Positions 1 through 8,582 of a stretch of DNA of 64,000 nucleotides are shown here, in pieces (the stretch's first letter is position 1; the number at the start of each line of letters is the position of its first letter). The position numbers were made by a program, and so were the translations under genes. Below the pieces are notes generated by a model. The model had not been told where the DNA came from, did no database searches, and saw only the letters and a list, made by a program, of their open reading frames with translations. This stretch comes from Nitrincola iocasae (GTDB taxonomy: Bacteria > Pseudomonadota > Gammaproteobacteria > Pseudomonadales > Balneatricaceae): the NCBI RefSeq assembly GCF_008727795.1, contig NZ_CP044222.1, forward strand, positions 1,860,001-1,924,000, in the 5' to 3' direction.

Positions 1-2
1 TA

Positions 3-137
3 ATTTTCTCTTGTGGATCAGGTATTACGGCTTGTATCGTACTCTTGGCTGCAGCGGTTGTCGGGTATCAATCTCTTGGTCTGTATGATGGTTCCTGGAG
101 TGAGTGGGGTGCAAATCACCAACTTCCGATAGACTGA
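3..137 (+). CDS. Sulfurtransferase, C-terminal end (partial)
   Basis: The window opens inside a reading frame that ends with TGA at 135-137. Its 44 residues contain CGSGITAC, the active-site loop of 3-mercaptopyruvate/thiosulfate sulfurtransferases, and then YDGSWSEWG, the usual C-terminal signature of the SseA/rhodanese-type two-domain enzymes. The loop cysteine would carry the persulfide. The family moves sulfur from thiosulfate or mercaptopyruvate to thiol acceptors. The CGSG form of the loop favours mercaptopyruvate as donor. The start and first domain lie outside the window. Confidence 0.75.
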   Translation: MFSCGSGITACIVLLAAAVVGYQSLGLYDGSWSEWGANHQLPID

Positions 138-216
138 GCAGCTACTCGGGGTTGATGAGAATGGCGTTGATATATCGCCTATTCCGCCCCTGTTCTTAAA
201 CAAAAAAGGAAGCGCG

Positions 217-1140
217 ATGCTGTCATTTTTACAGGGTTTTTCAATTGGCTTGGCGCTTATGTGCGGACCTTGGCTGTTGACAGGTTTGCTGAATCCCGGG
301 CTGGTGTTGCCTGGTGGGCGTGCTGAACGTATTCGAGTGATCAAGCGTTATGCCTTCGTGTTGCCATTTTTGTGTTTTCTGCTTGGGCTTACTTCCCTGT
401 GGGGGGGCTTTGGTCCAAGTCTCCCTGGCTGGTTATCAGGGTTGGGTATTTTGTTTGTCTGGGTGCCGGTAGAGCGTGGTATAAGAGGTTATATTGAAAG
501 ATTTAAGCAACGACAACATGCAAAGCGGGTAAAAGCTGAGCAGAAAGTCTGGCAGCAGGAGCGTGCAACAACCAGTCTGGATTTGGATGCGGCTGCAGCC
601 CAGGCCGATCCTCTTGTGGCTAAGCTTCAGGCTATGAAGCGGAAACTCAAGCAGGTGCAGTTGGATGCATCACAGCCCGATCGTTTCTACACCCGATACA
701 TCAAACTGCAGAGCTTGCTTGAACAGCGTTTTGAACCAGGCGAGCTAGCGATACAGCGGGCTCAATCCCTGATTCAGGATGTCTATCAAAGTGTCATTCG
801 TCGGCTGCAACATCAAGCTGATTTGCAGCAGCAATGCTTGTCGCTGGATCCTGAATTCATTCGTCGTAAGCTTGATAATCCGGCAACAGCCCCGTCGGAA
901 CGTGATGCTCTGCAAGCACGCTGGGTGTTGGTGGATAACATCTATCAGCAGCAATCACAGTTGCACGCAGAAAATGAGAAGACCCTAACAGCTCTGGATA
1001 CAACCAGTATGGCGTTAATGCAGTTGCAAACCCAGGATCCAGGTGTCAGTGACGCTGATAAAGTCATGCAAGCACTTGAACTGTTCAATCAGCGTGTGTC
1101 TCGATATGAATATACGCCTAACTCACGGAAACCATCATGA
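217..1140 (+). CDS. Membrane-anchored coiled-coil protein, first gene of TelA operon
   Basis: This 307-residue protein has two or three hydrophobic segments in its first 85 residues (a GLALMCGPWLLTG segment and two more around residues 48-90). A long charged, Gln-rich, probably coiled-coil cytoplasmic part follows. AAGGAAG sits at good spacing before the ATG. The stop overlaps the ATG of the TelA-like gene by four bases (ATGA), so the two are translationally coupled and probably act together at the membrane. I recognise no catalytic motif. A role as membrane partner of the TelA-like protein is inferred from the coupling only. Confidence 0.7.
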   Translation: MLSFLQGFSIGLALMCGPWLLTGLLNPGLVLPGGRAERIRVIKRYAFVLPFLCFLLGLTSLWGGFGPSLPGWLSGLGILFVWVPVERGIRGYIERFKQRQHAKRVKAEQKVWQQERATTSLDLDAAAAQADPLVAKLQAMKRKLKQVQLDASQPDRFYTRYIKLQSLLEQRFEPGELAIQRAQSLIQDVYQSVIRRLQHQADLQQQCLSLDPEFIRRKLDNPATAPSERDALQARWVLVDNIYQQQSQLHAENEKTLTALDTTSMALMQLQTQDPGVSDADKVMQALELFNQRVSRYEYTPNSRKPS

Positions 1141-2228
1141 CTGAAAAGCCCTTGTCACTTGCTTCACCGGAACAGTTAGCTCAGGAATTGGATCAGTCGT
1201 CTGTGCAGCGCAATACAGATGACCTCAAAACTGAAGCACAGGGTTTTGTTAGTGCTCTGCTTGATGAGGCTATTGATAGGCAGCGTGAACAGATTGATCA
1301 TCTGGGTCTGGAGGTTCAGATAGAAGCCTCTCGACTGACTCATCTGCTAAATACCCCACTGGAACAGCTCGGTGCACAGGGAGCAGGGAGTGAGGTTGTC
1401 GTTGCGTCACTTGACCAATTGCGTAGGTTAATGCAGGAATTGAAGCCTGACCCTAAAGCGCTTGAAACGACGGCGATGAGTCGATTTCTCAGCCGAATCT
1501 CGGTGCTGCAGTCACCGGTAAAGCGCTACTTCAAGCGCTTTGAGACCGCACAGGATACCTTGAATTCGCTGATTCAGGGTTTGGAGGCAGGTCGGGATAG
1601 ATTGCATCGGGATAATGTTACTCTGGGTCATGATCAGCAGGATATGCGTACTGCTCTGGAATCACTGACACGCTTTGCATTGCTCGGCCAACTGGTAGAT
1701 GATGAGCTTAATAATAAGCTACAAAACAATGAGTTAAATGATAATGATAAGGTGTTTATTGAAGAAGAGTTGTTGTTTCCACTCCGCCAACGCATCCTGG
1801 ATTTGCAGCAGCAACAGGCCGTTTGTCAGCAGGGGATATTGGCTGTAGAAGTGGTTATTCGCAATAACCGCGAGCTGATTCGTGGAGTTGATCGTGGGTT
1901 AAATGTTACGCTGTCTGCATTACGGGTTGCCGTTACCGTGGCACTGGCGCTGTCAAATCAGAAATTGGTGCTTGATCATATCGATGCGCTTAATGACACC
2001 ACCAATGAAATGATTGCGGGTACGGCACAGGCGTTACGGCAGCAGGGTGTCACCATTCAACAGCGTGCAGCTTCTGCTCAACTGGATATGCAAGTATTAG
2101 AGCAGGCGTTTGTAGAGATGCAGGGCGCATTGGATGATCTGTCTAACTACCGTCAACAAGCGCTGCCAGTCATGCAGGAACAAATCCAGCGGATGCAGGC
2201 GCTGAATACTAAAGGGCGATCAATATGA
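1137..2228 (+). CDS. TelA-like toxic anion resistance family protein
   Basis: This 363-residue soluble, highly helical protein matches the TelA family (PF05816) in its characteristic stretches. Around residues 120-160 is SPVKRYFKRFETAQDTLNSL. RDRLHRDNVTLG follows. Around residues 235-290 the segment NNRELIRGVDRGLNVTLSAL is followed by LSNQKLVLDHI. TelA/KlaA proteins were named for tellurite resistance on plasmids, but chromosomal copies are common and their biochemical role is unclear. The gene overlaps both neighbours by four bases, forming a tight three-gene unit with an upstream membrane protein and a downstream racemase-family protein. Confidence 0.8.
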   Translation: MTEKPLSLASPEQLAQELDQSSVQRNTDDLKTEAQGFVSALLDEAIDRQREQIDHLGLEVQIEASRLTHLLNTPLEQLGAQGAGSEVVVASLDQLRRLMQELKPDPKALETTAMSRFLSRISVLQSPVKRYFKRFETAQDTLNSLIQGLEAGRDRLHRDNVTLGHDQQDMRTALESLTRFALLGQLVDDELNNKLQNNELNDNDKVFIEEELLFPLRQRILDLQQQQAVCQQGILAVEVVIRNNRELIRGVDRGLNVTLSALRVAVTVALALSNQKLVLDHIDALNDTTNEMIAGTAQALRQQGVTIQQRAASAQLDMQVLEQAFVEMQGALDDLSNYRQQALPVMQEQIQRMQALNTKGRSI

Positions 2229-2920
2229 AAATGATTGGCATGCTCGGTGGTATGAGTTGGGAATCAACCCAGACTTATTACCGGGCTGTTAATGAGGGCA
2301 TGAAGCAGGCTTTGGGTGGTTTACATTCCGCTAGAGTGCTTTTATATAGTGTTGATTTTGCCGAAATAGAAGCGCTGCAGCAGCAGGGTGACTGGGATAG
2401 GCTGGCTGAAATATTGACAGAAGCGGCACGTTGTCTGGAAGCGGGCGGTGCTGATTTTCTGGTGATTTGTACCAACACTATGCATAAGGTTGCACCTAGG
2501 GTAGCGCAGGATGTAGGTATTCCGATTTTGCATCTTGCGGATGCGACGGCAGCTACATTAAAAGCTGATGGTGTGACTCGTGTGGGTCTGTTGGGAACTA
2601 GATTCACTATGGAGGAGTCATTTTATAGAGAGCGCCTGGAAGCACGAGGTATCAGCGTAGTTGTGCCAGGCATGACCGATCGGCAGCGTGTCCATGACGT
2701 GATTTATACAGAGCTTTGCCGTGGAGTGATCAAGTCATCGTCCCGTGAGGCTTATCTGGATATTATCAATCGCCTTGCCGGGGAAGGGGCTGAAGCCGTT
2801 ATTCTGGGGTGTACTGAAATAGGTCTGCTGGTGCGTCAAGCTGATACAGCCACGCCTTTGTATGATACAACACTGATACATGCACAGCAGGCAGTGGTCT
2901 GGGCGCTTAATCAAACATGA
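2225..2920 (+). CDS. Aspartate/glutamate racemase family protein (YgeA/RacX-like)
   Basis: The 231-residue product starts MKMIGMLGGMSWEST, typical of the YgeA/RacX branch of the Asp/Glu racemase superfamily. The two cysteines expected to act as acid/base pair are present in VICTNTMH (about residue 82) and ILGCTEIG (about residue 196). The family interconverts L- and D-amino acids without PLP; substrate range varies, so aspartate, glutamate or broad specificity are all possible. The start codon overlaps the TelA-like stop (ATGA), placing it as third gene of that operon. A link to cell-wall D-amino acids is possible but not shown. Confidence 0.85.
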   Translation: MKMIGMLGGMSWESTQTYYRAVNEGMKQALGGLHSARVLLYSVDFAEIEALQQQGDWDRLAEILTEAARCLEAGGADFLVICTNTMHKVAPRVAQDVGIPILHLADATAATLKADGVTRVGLLGTRFTMEESFYRERLEARGISVVVPGMTDRQRVHDVIYTELCRGVIKSSSREAYLDIINRLAGEGAEAVILGCTEIGLLVRQADTATPLYDTTLIHAQQAVVWALNQT

Positions 2921-3003
2921 TGTGCATTGAAAAAAACAGCCAGGTGTAGCGTTAGCGTCTGGGTTGATGCAGCTGCGACTAGTGTGCTTAGCAAGGATAT
3001 GTA

Positions 3004-4233
3004 ATGACCTATCGTATTGCAGTTATTGGCAGTGGCATGGCGGGGCTGGCAGCCGCGTACGGTTGCAGGAAGAGTGGCCATAGTGTCACTGTTTTTGAAG
3101 CGGAAAAAGGCTTTGGTATGGCTGCTCATACCCTGGAGTTTGAGCAGGGCGTCATAGATGTTCCCTTGCGTGTGGTGAGTCCTGAAGCCTGGCCCAGCGC
3201 CATTGCGTTGGCAAAAGCAGTTGGTGTTGATTGCTTTCCGGTAGAAACCTTCACTTCCTGTAGCTGGCTCGATCAGAGTACTTGGTTTCGAAGTGGTAAG
3301 TTCCCTGTGTTAAACCAAGCATTTGTCGGCTCATGGCGCTACCTGAATATAAGTGCGTTACAGATAGGGCTAGGATTACGACAACTCGCACAGCTGACAC
3401 GTCGACTGGAGCGGCAGAAGTCCACCTCGACCCTCGGACAGGTGCTCGAGCAACAGACCTTTTCTCCGAAGTTCTGGCGTGGACTGATGTTACCGATACT
3501 GACTACCATTTGCACCTGTGATGAAAAACATCTGCTTGAATGGCCTGCGGTGCAGCTATTGCAGTTGCTGGATCATATATTGCGCGATAAGTGTCTCTAC
3601 CGTCTGAAAGGTGGTTCAACCACGTTGGTTAATGCGCTGTCAGATGGTGTGGAGTTAATTGCCGGTAGCCCGGTTACCGCCGTGAATTATTTGGATGACA
3701 AGGTGCAGGTAGTCAATAAGCGAGGCGAAGGCGGAGTGTATGATCGCGTTATCGTTGCTACTCAAGCTAATCAGACACACTTTCTCGATCCAGAGGTTTT
3801 TGCCGCAGAATTGGAAATACTTCAGGCGATACGTTTTGATTCTGGTGTGCTCTGGGTACATCAGGACCAGCGATTTATGCCAGAGCGGCGCAGTGACTGG
3901 ACAGCACTGAATTTTCAGATGGATTACCAATTACGTAAACCGATGTTTACCGTCTGGGTAAATGCTATAGAACCAACATTAGTCGATGCTTCCCCGGTGT
4001 TCCAAACATGGAATCCGTTATATAATCCAGATCCCAAGACTGTATTGGCACAAATTCCGCTGCAGCGTGCTGTGGTACATGCCGGTACCGAATTGGCTCA
4101 GAAAAAACTGCAACAATTGCATCAGCAACCGGACCGCCGTGTGTTTTTCTGTGGTTCATGGGCGCATGAAGGCGTACCGTTACTGGAGTCTGCTGTCAGC
4201 TCAGCTCATGCTGTTGTTGCTCTCTGCCATTAA
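3004..4233 (+). CDS. FAD-dependent oxidoreductase, amine-oxidase-like
   Basis: The N-terminus reads IAVIGSGMAGLAAAYG with Glu about 20 residues later (TVFEAEKG), a complete Rossmann dinucleotide-binding fold for FAD. The C-terminus has RVFFCGSWAHEGVPLLESAVSSA, the second FAD contact seen in amine oxidase/protoporphyrinogen oxidase-like flavoproteins. The total is 409 residues, usual for this group, with no signal peptide. AAGGATAT lies just upstream of the ATG. The substrate cannot be told from sequence. It is followed 28 bases later by the PPC-repeat gene on the same strand. Confidence 0.8.
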   Translation: MTYRIAVIGSGMAGLAAAYGCRKSGHSVTVFEAEKGFGMAAHTLEFEQGVIDVPLRVVSPEAWPSAIALAKAVGVDCFPVETFTSCSWLDQSTWFRSGKFPVLNQAFVGSWRYLNISALQIGLGLRQLAQLTRRLERQKSTSTLGQVLEQQTFSPKFWRGLMLPILTTICTCDEKHLLEWPAVQLLQLLDHILRDKCLYRLKGGSTTLVNALSDGVELIAGSPVTAVNYLDDKVQVVNKRGEGGVYDRVIVATQANQTHFLDPEVFAAELEILQAIRFDSGVLWVHQDQRFMPERRSDWTALNFQMDYQLRKPMFTVWVNAIEPTLVDASPVFQTWNPLYNPDPKTVLAQIPLQRAVVHAGTELAQKKLQQLHQQPDRRVFFCGSWAHEGVPLLESAVSSAHAVVALCH

Positions 4234-4261
4234 GGCGTTTGCTGATCTTTAAGGATAAATT

Positions 4262-5326
4262 ATGAGCAAGTTAAGTACACCCCTCGTTTTAACCAGCCTG
4301 GGCAGTCTGGCCGTAGGTGTTTTGATTGGCTGGCAAGTCAACTCGTCAGCTCCTGTGGTTGAGGAGTCCGTGCCCGATACACCCGTTATCCCGACTTTGC
4401 TGTTAGGTGAATCTCAGCGCGGTGAGTTGACTTCGCAGAGTGCCCTTAACCGTAAGGATGGAAGCCGTTTCAGTGAATTTTTGCTCCCGCTTGATACCGA
4501 TAAACTGGTTGAAGTGGAATTGAAAGGTAGCCTTGATGGTATGTTGTCTTTGTACAACAGCAGTGATGAGTTACTCACCAGTGCACCTGTGCTGCGCTAT
4601 CGCGTAGACCAGCCAGGAGACTATGTGCTGGTTGTCAGTGGTCAGGATGCAGACAGTTATGGTCCGTTTAATCTGAACTCACGCGAAGTAGAGTTGAGCG
4701 ATACTGACCAGCTTGCAGTGCCTGCTGATATTCGCAATTGGTTACAACAAGATGATACCGGTCATTATGTGCTGACCATTGAAGAAAGTGGTTTTTATCA
4801 GATAGATATGCAATCTGATGAAATGGATTCTTTCCTGGTGTTGCAGGGACCGAACGGCTATAGCACTGAAGATGATGATGGTGGTGACAACCTTAATGCA
4901 CGTATCCGTGAGTATCTTGAGGCAGGCGAGTACCAGCTGACTGTGAGCTCATATAGCGAAGAGGCCGGTTTTTATACTCTGACGGTTGTTTCTCGTGATG
5001 CAGCTGATATGGAACACCAAAATCAGGCAGGGACACTGGAGCTTGGGCAGACTGTAAATGCTCGGTTGGCCAGTGATAAAGAAGATGTCTATCAAGTGAC
5101 TCTTGTAGAAGCCGGAGATTACCAGATTGATATGGTCTCAGATGATATCGATACCTATCTTGAACTGGAAGGCAATGGGTTTTACTTGAGTGATGACGAT
5201 GGTGGTGGTGACCTGAATGCACGTATTCAATCCTACATGGAGGCAGGTGAGTACCGCGTTATTGCTAAAAGTTATGACGAAACTGCACAGGGCGGTTATC
5301 AGTTAACGCTGACACCAGTGAACTGA
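4262..5326 (+). CDS. Membrane-anchored protein with PPC-type beta repeats
   Basis: Residues 8-26 form one hydrophobic segment (signal-anchor), so the rest should be periplasmic. The body holds three domains resembling bacterial pre-peptidase C-terminal (PPC) beta-sandwiches. The last two are clear internal repeats: each has a YQIDM(Q/V)SD(E/D) strand, an acidic DDDGG loop followed by LNARI, then an (Y/M)EAGEY(Q/R) strand. The acidic loops could bind calcium (inference). No protease or other enzyme domain is attached, so this is a stand-alone PPC protein, probably a binding or scaffold protein. AAGGAT precedes the ATG. Confidence 0.75.
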   Translation: MSKLSTPLVLTSLGSLAVGVLIGWQVNSSAPVVEESVPDTPVIPTLLLGESQRGELTSQSALNRKDGSRFSEFLLPLDTDKLVEVELKGSLDGMLSLYNSSDELLTSAPVLRYRVDQPGDYVLVVSGQDADSYGPFNLNSREVELSDTDQLAVPADIRNWLQQDDTGHYVLTIEESGFYQIDMQSDEMDSFLVLQGPNGYSTEDDDGGDNLNARIREYLEAGEYQLTVSSYSEEAGFYTLTVVSRDAADMEHQNQAGTLELGQTVNARLASDKEDVYQVTLVEAGDYQIDMVSDDIDTYLELEGNGFYLSDDDGGGDLNARIQSYMEAGEYRVIAKSYDETAQGGYQLTLTPVN

Positions 5327-5382
5327 GTCGCTTAATACACAAGCTAGTGTTATAGACCATGTGACAGGAAATAAGAGAACCA

Positions 5383-5955
5383 ATGTTGACGAATGAAAAG
5401 CTGGTATTGAGAATCGGCCGTAATCCACTTTATCTCCTTAGGGGGAGTGTGGATCTGTTAATCGCGTTATGGCTGTATACCCTGTACCGCAGTGCTATAT
5501 CAACGATTCCTTTTTGGGATGATTGGCAGTTGGTAGAACTCTACCGTTCGATGATGAATGAGCTGTTTGATCAGGTATTTGCGGTACCTGCCCAGTGGAC
5601 CGGCTATTTATTATTGTTGATTGGACTCTATTTCCTGTTTCATGGTGTCAGGCGTTATATTTTACAGTTAAGTACACGCTACACGCTGACTAATGTGCGT
5701 ATCATGAGTAAATCCGGTGTGCTGGGGGTATCAACGCATGAGTTGTTGTTGCGCTCCGCTGATGGTGTTTCGTTACAGCAGTCCTTACTGGGGCGTCTGT
5801 TGGGCTACGGGACATTGAAAATTGCCGGCCGGGGAAGTCATGAGCTGATCATGCACTCTGTCAGCCGGGTAATCGAGGTGAAAGAGATGATTGAAAAGCG
5901 TCTGCTAGCCCAATCGAGTCAAATTCCTACACTTGAAAACAGTGCGGATTCATAA
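5383..5955 (+). CDS. PH-domain membrane protein
   Basis: The 190-residue product has two hydrophobic segments (about residues 20-37 and 64-88). A bacterial pleckstrin-homology-like domain (bPH2/DUF304 type) follows, containing RYTLTNVRIMSKSGVLG and LGRLLGYGTLKIAGRG. These stretches are typical of YdbS/YdbT-related proteins. It is probably an inner-membrane protein with the PH fold on the cytoplasmic side. Its function is unknown. It follows the PPC gene by 56 bases on the same strand and may share its transcript. Confidence 0.75.
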   Translation: MLTNEKLVLRIGRNPLYLLRGSVDLLIALWLYTLYRSAISTIPFWDDWQLVELYRSMMNELFDQVFAVPAQWTGYLLLLIGLYFLFHGVRRYILQLSTRYTLTNVRIMSKSGVLGVSTHELLLRSADGVSLQQSLLGRLLGYGTLKIAGRGSHELIMHSVSRVIEVKEMIEKRLLAQSSQIPTLENSADS

Positions 5956-6062
5956 AATATTAACGTTTTTTCCTCGAACCCCCGCTTTGATTAAATTATA
6001 ATCGCGCCTTTTAATTTATACCGAGCAAAGCCACGGCTTTGCGAAGGCGGGGATAGCTACAC

Positions 6063-7160
6063 ATGATCCAAACACCCTACTACCTGATTGATAGAAGTAA
6101 ACTGTTGCGTAACATGGAAAAAATTGCCTATGTGCGCGAGCAATCAGGTGCGAAAGCCTTGCTGGCACTGAAATGCTTTGCAACCTGGTCGGTGTTTGAT
6201 CTGATGAGCCGCTACATGGATGGCACCACGTCCTCTTCATTAAATGAAGTGAAGCTGGGTAAGCTCAAATTTTCCGGTGAAACCCACGCCTACAGTGTTG
6301 CTTATGCCGATCATGAAATAGCTGAAGTCCTGGCTCATTCAGACAAGATAATATTCAATTCAATTAGTCAGTTAGAGCGTTTTTCTACAGCATCAGCTGA
6401 TGCTGTAAGAGGCCTGCGAGTTAACCCCCGTGTCAGCAGTTCCGACTTTATTATTGCTGATCCGGCACGCCCTTACAGTCGCCTGGGTGAGTGGGATCCC
6501 GTCCGTATTGAAGCTGTGATCGATAAAATTTCCGGCTTTATGTTTCATAACAACTGCGAAAACAGTGATTTTGACCTGTTTGATCAGATGCTCACCCGTA
6601 TTGAAACCGACTTCGGCCATCTGCTGAATCAGGTGGATTGGGTCAGTTTGGGAGGCGGCATTCACTTTACTGGTGAAGATTATCCGGTCGATGCCTTCTG
6701 TGCCCGCTTGAAGCGCTTCTCGGAAAGGTTTGCTGTTCAGGTCTATCTGGAGCCGGGTGAGGCTGCAATCACTGATACAGCAACGCTGGAGGTGACCGTG
6801 CTGGATACCCTGTTTAACGGCAAACACTTGGCCGTGGTGGACAGCTCCATCGAAGCACACATGCTGGATCTGCTAATCTATCAGCAAAGTGCGCGGATGC
6901 TGCCGAATGAGGGTCTACACAGATACATGATTTGTGGAAAGTCATGTCTTGCTGGAGATATCTTTGGTGAATTTAATTTTGATCATGAACTGAAAGCAGG
7001 TGATCACCTGTCAATTCAGGATGTTGCCGGTTATACCATGGTAAAGAAAAATTGGTTTAATGGTGTGCAAATGCCAGCCATTGCAGTGCGCCATGAGGAT
7101 GGCCGTGTCGAACTGGTGAAGGAATTTAGCTTCGACGATTTTGTCCATAGCCTCTCTTGA
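6063..7160 (+). CDS. nspC: Carboxynorspermidine/carboxyspermidine decarboxylase
   Basis: The 365-residue protein matches NspC from its opening (TPYYLIDRSKLLRNME) to its end. It is a fold-III PLP decarboxylase that converts carboxy(nor)spermidine to (nor)spermidine. The PLP lysine lies in LLALKCFA (about residue 40); SLGGGIHF and YLEPGEA are further cofactor-site motifs, and CGKSCLAGDIFGEF carries the partner-subunit cysteine region. A short perfect palindrome at 6025-6042 lies in the leader. The synthase gene follows 43 bases later, so both steps of the alternative spermidine route from aspartate semialdehyde and a diamine are encoded together. Confidence 0.9.
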   Translation: MIQTPYYLIDRSKLLRNMEKIAYVREQSGAKALLALKCFATWSVFDLMSRYMDGTTSSSLNEVKLGKLKFSGETHAYSVAYADHEIAEVLAHSDKIIFNSISQLERFSTASADAVRGLRVNPRVSSSDFIIADPARPYSRLGEWDPVRIEAVIDKISGFMFHNNCENSDFDLFDQMLTRIETDFGHLLNQVDWVSLGGGIHFTGEDYPVDAFCARLKRFSERFAVQVYLEPGEAAITDTATLEVTVLDTLFNGKHLAVVDSSIEAHMLDLLIYQQSARMLPNEGLHRYMICGKSCLAGDIFGEFNFDHELKAGDHLSIQDVAGYTMVKKNWFNGVQMPAIAVRHEDGRVELVKEFSFDDFVHSLS

Positions 7161-7203
7161 GGTTTGTGTTCGGCCCATGTGAAAAGTGGAGTTGAGGAAA
7201 AAA

Positions 7204-8442
7204 ATGAAGAAAAACGTTCTGATAATCGGTGCTGGAGGTGTGGCCCGGGTAGTGGCTCATAAATGTGCGCAACATAATGACATACTCGGTGATATTGCAA
7301 TTGCATCCCGAAATGTTGCTAAGTGCGAACAGATCCTTGCCAGTGTCAAACAAAAAAACAGTCTGAAAGTCCCAGGTAAACTGAGCGCTTTTACACTGGA
7401 TGCACTGGATGTAGAAGCCACCAAGGCCTTGATCAGAGAAACCGACTCTCAGATCGTCATCAATGTAGGCTCTGCCTTCATCAATATGTCTGTGCTCAGT
7501 GCTTGTATCGATACCGGTGCAGCCTATCTGGATACGGCGATTCATGAGGAGCCAGACAAAATCTGTGAAACGCCACCCTGGTATAACAACTACGAGTGGA
7601 AACGTCGTGAATTGTGTAAGGAGAAAGGGGTTACTGCTATTCTGGGTGTGGGTTTTGATCCGGGTGTTGTCAATGCCTATGCTGCCTTGGCTGCATCTGA
7701 GTATTTTGACTCCATCGACTCGATCGATATTCTTGATGTGAATGCGGGTAGCCATGGTCGTTATTTTGCCACCAACTTTGATCCGGAAATCAACTTTCGT
7801 GAATTCACCGGACAGGTCTGGTCCTGGCAAAGCGGTCAATGGACCAGTAACAAAATGTTCGAGATCAAGCGCACCGATGATCTGCCGGTAGTGGGTGAGC
7901 AAACCACCTACATGACGGGTCATGATGAAGTGCACTCATTGTCGCAAAATCTGAATGTGCCGAATGTGCGTTTTTGGATGGGCTTTGGCGAACATTACAT
8001 TAATGTATTCACGGTGCTGAATAATCTCGGACTGTTGTCGGAGCAGCCGGTGAAAACAGCTGAAGGTCAGGAAGTGGTCCCACTTAAGGTGGTCAAAGCC
8101 GTATTGCCTGATCCGTCCTCACTGGCGCCGGGCTATGCAGGTAAAACCTGTATAGGTGATGTGGTCAAAGGGAAAAAAGACAGTAAGGACAAAGAAGTGT
8201 TTATCTACAATGTGGCGGATCATAAAGACGCTTACAATGAAGTGGGCAGCCAGGGCATCTCTTACACCGCTGGTGTGCCGCCAGTCGCCGCAGCTTTGTT
8301 GATTGCCAGGGGTGATTGGGATGTCGGATCCATGGTCAACGTGGAGCAGCTCCCGCCTCAGCCTTTCCTTGGGCTGCTGAACGAAATGGGGCTGCCCAGT
8401 CGCATTCGGGACGAGCAGGGTGATAGACCTTTGGTGTTTTAA
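7204..8442 (+). CDS. Carboxynorspermidine/carboxyspermidine synthase (saccharopine-dehydrogenase fold)
   Basis: The protein begins KKNVLIIGAGGVARVVAHKC, an NAD(P)H-binding Rossmann motif. It has the length (about 412 residues) and C-terminal domain of the LYS1-like carboxyspermidine dehydrogenases. The enzyme condenses aspartate beta-semialdehyde with putrescine or diaminopropane and reduces the product; NspC then decarboxylates it. I chose the ATG at 7204 because GAGGA sits 6-10 bases before it; an upstream in-frame ATG at 7186 lacks a site. A strong terminator follows, so nspC and this gene form a closed two-gene operon. Confidence 0.88.
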   Translation: MKKNVLIIGAGGVARVVAHKCAQHNDILGDIAIASRNVAKCEQILASVKQKNSLKVPGKLSAFTLDALDVEATKALIRETDSQIVINVGSAFINMSVLSACIDTGAAYLDTAIHEEPDKICETPPWYNNYEWKRRELCKEKGVTAILGVGFDPGVVNAYAALAASEYFDSIDSIDILDVNAGSHGRYFATNFDPEINFREFTGQVWSWQSGQWTSNKMFEIKRTDDLPVVGEQTTYMTGHDEVHSLSQNLNVPNVRFWMGFGEHYINVFTVLNNLGLLSEQPVKTAEGQEVVPLKVVKAVLPDPSSLAPGYAGKTCIGDVVKGKKDSKDKEVFIYNVADHKDAYNEVGSQGISYTAGVPPVAAALLIARGDWDVGSMVNVEQLPPQPFLGLLNEMGLPSRIRDEQGDRPLVF

Positions 8443-8473
8443 ATAGCGTTTGAAATAGAAGTGTTTTTCTTTT

Positions 8474-8499
8474 AATAACCCGGCGTTTGCCGGGTTATT
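8474..8499 (+). terminator. Rho-independent terminator after the polyamine operon
   Basis: An 11-bp perfect stem (AATAACCCGGC / GCCGGGTTATT) encloses a GTTT loop, 31 bases after the stop codon. T-rich DNA lies on both sides, so it could work in either direction. Confidence 0.85.
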
Positions 8500-8582
8500 A
8501 GTTTCTATAGTCTGTATTAATTCAATTGCTTAGGGTAGAATTTGCAGATTGAATCTAAAATTATTTGGTCAACTGATATTCT

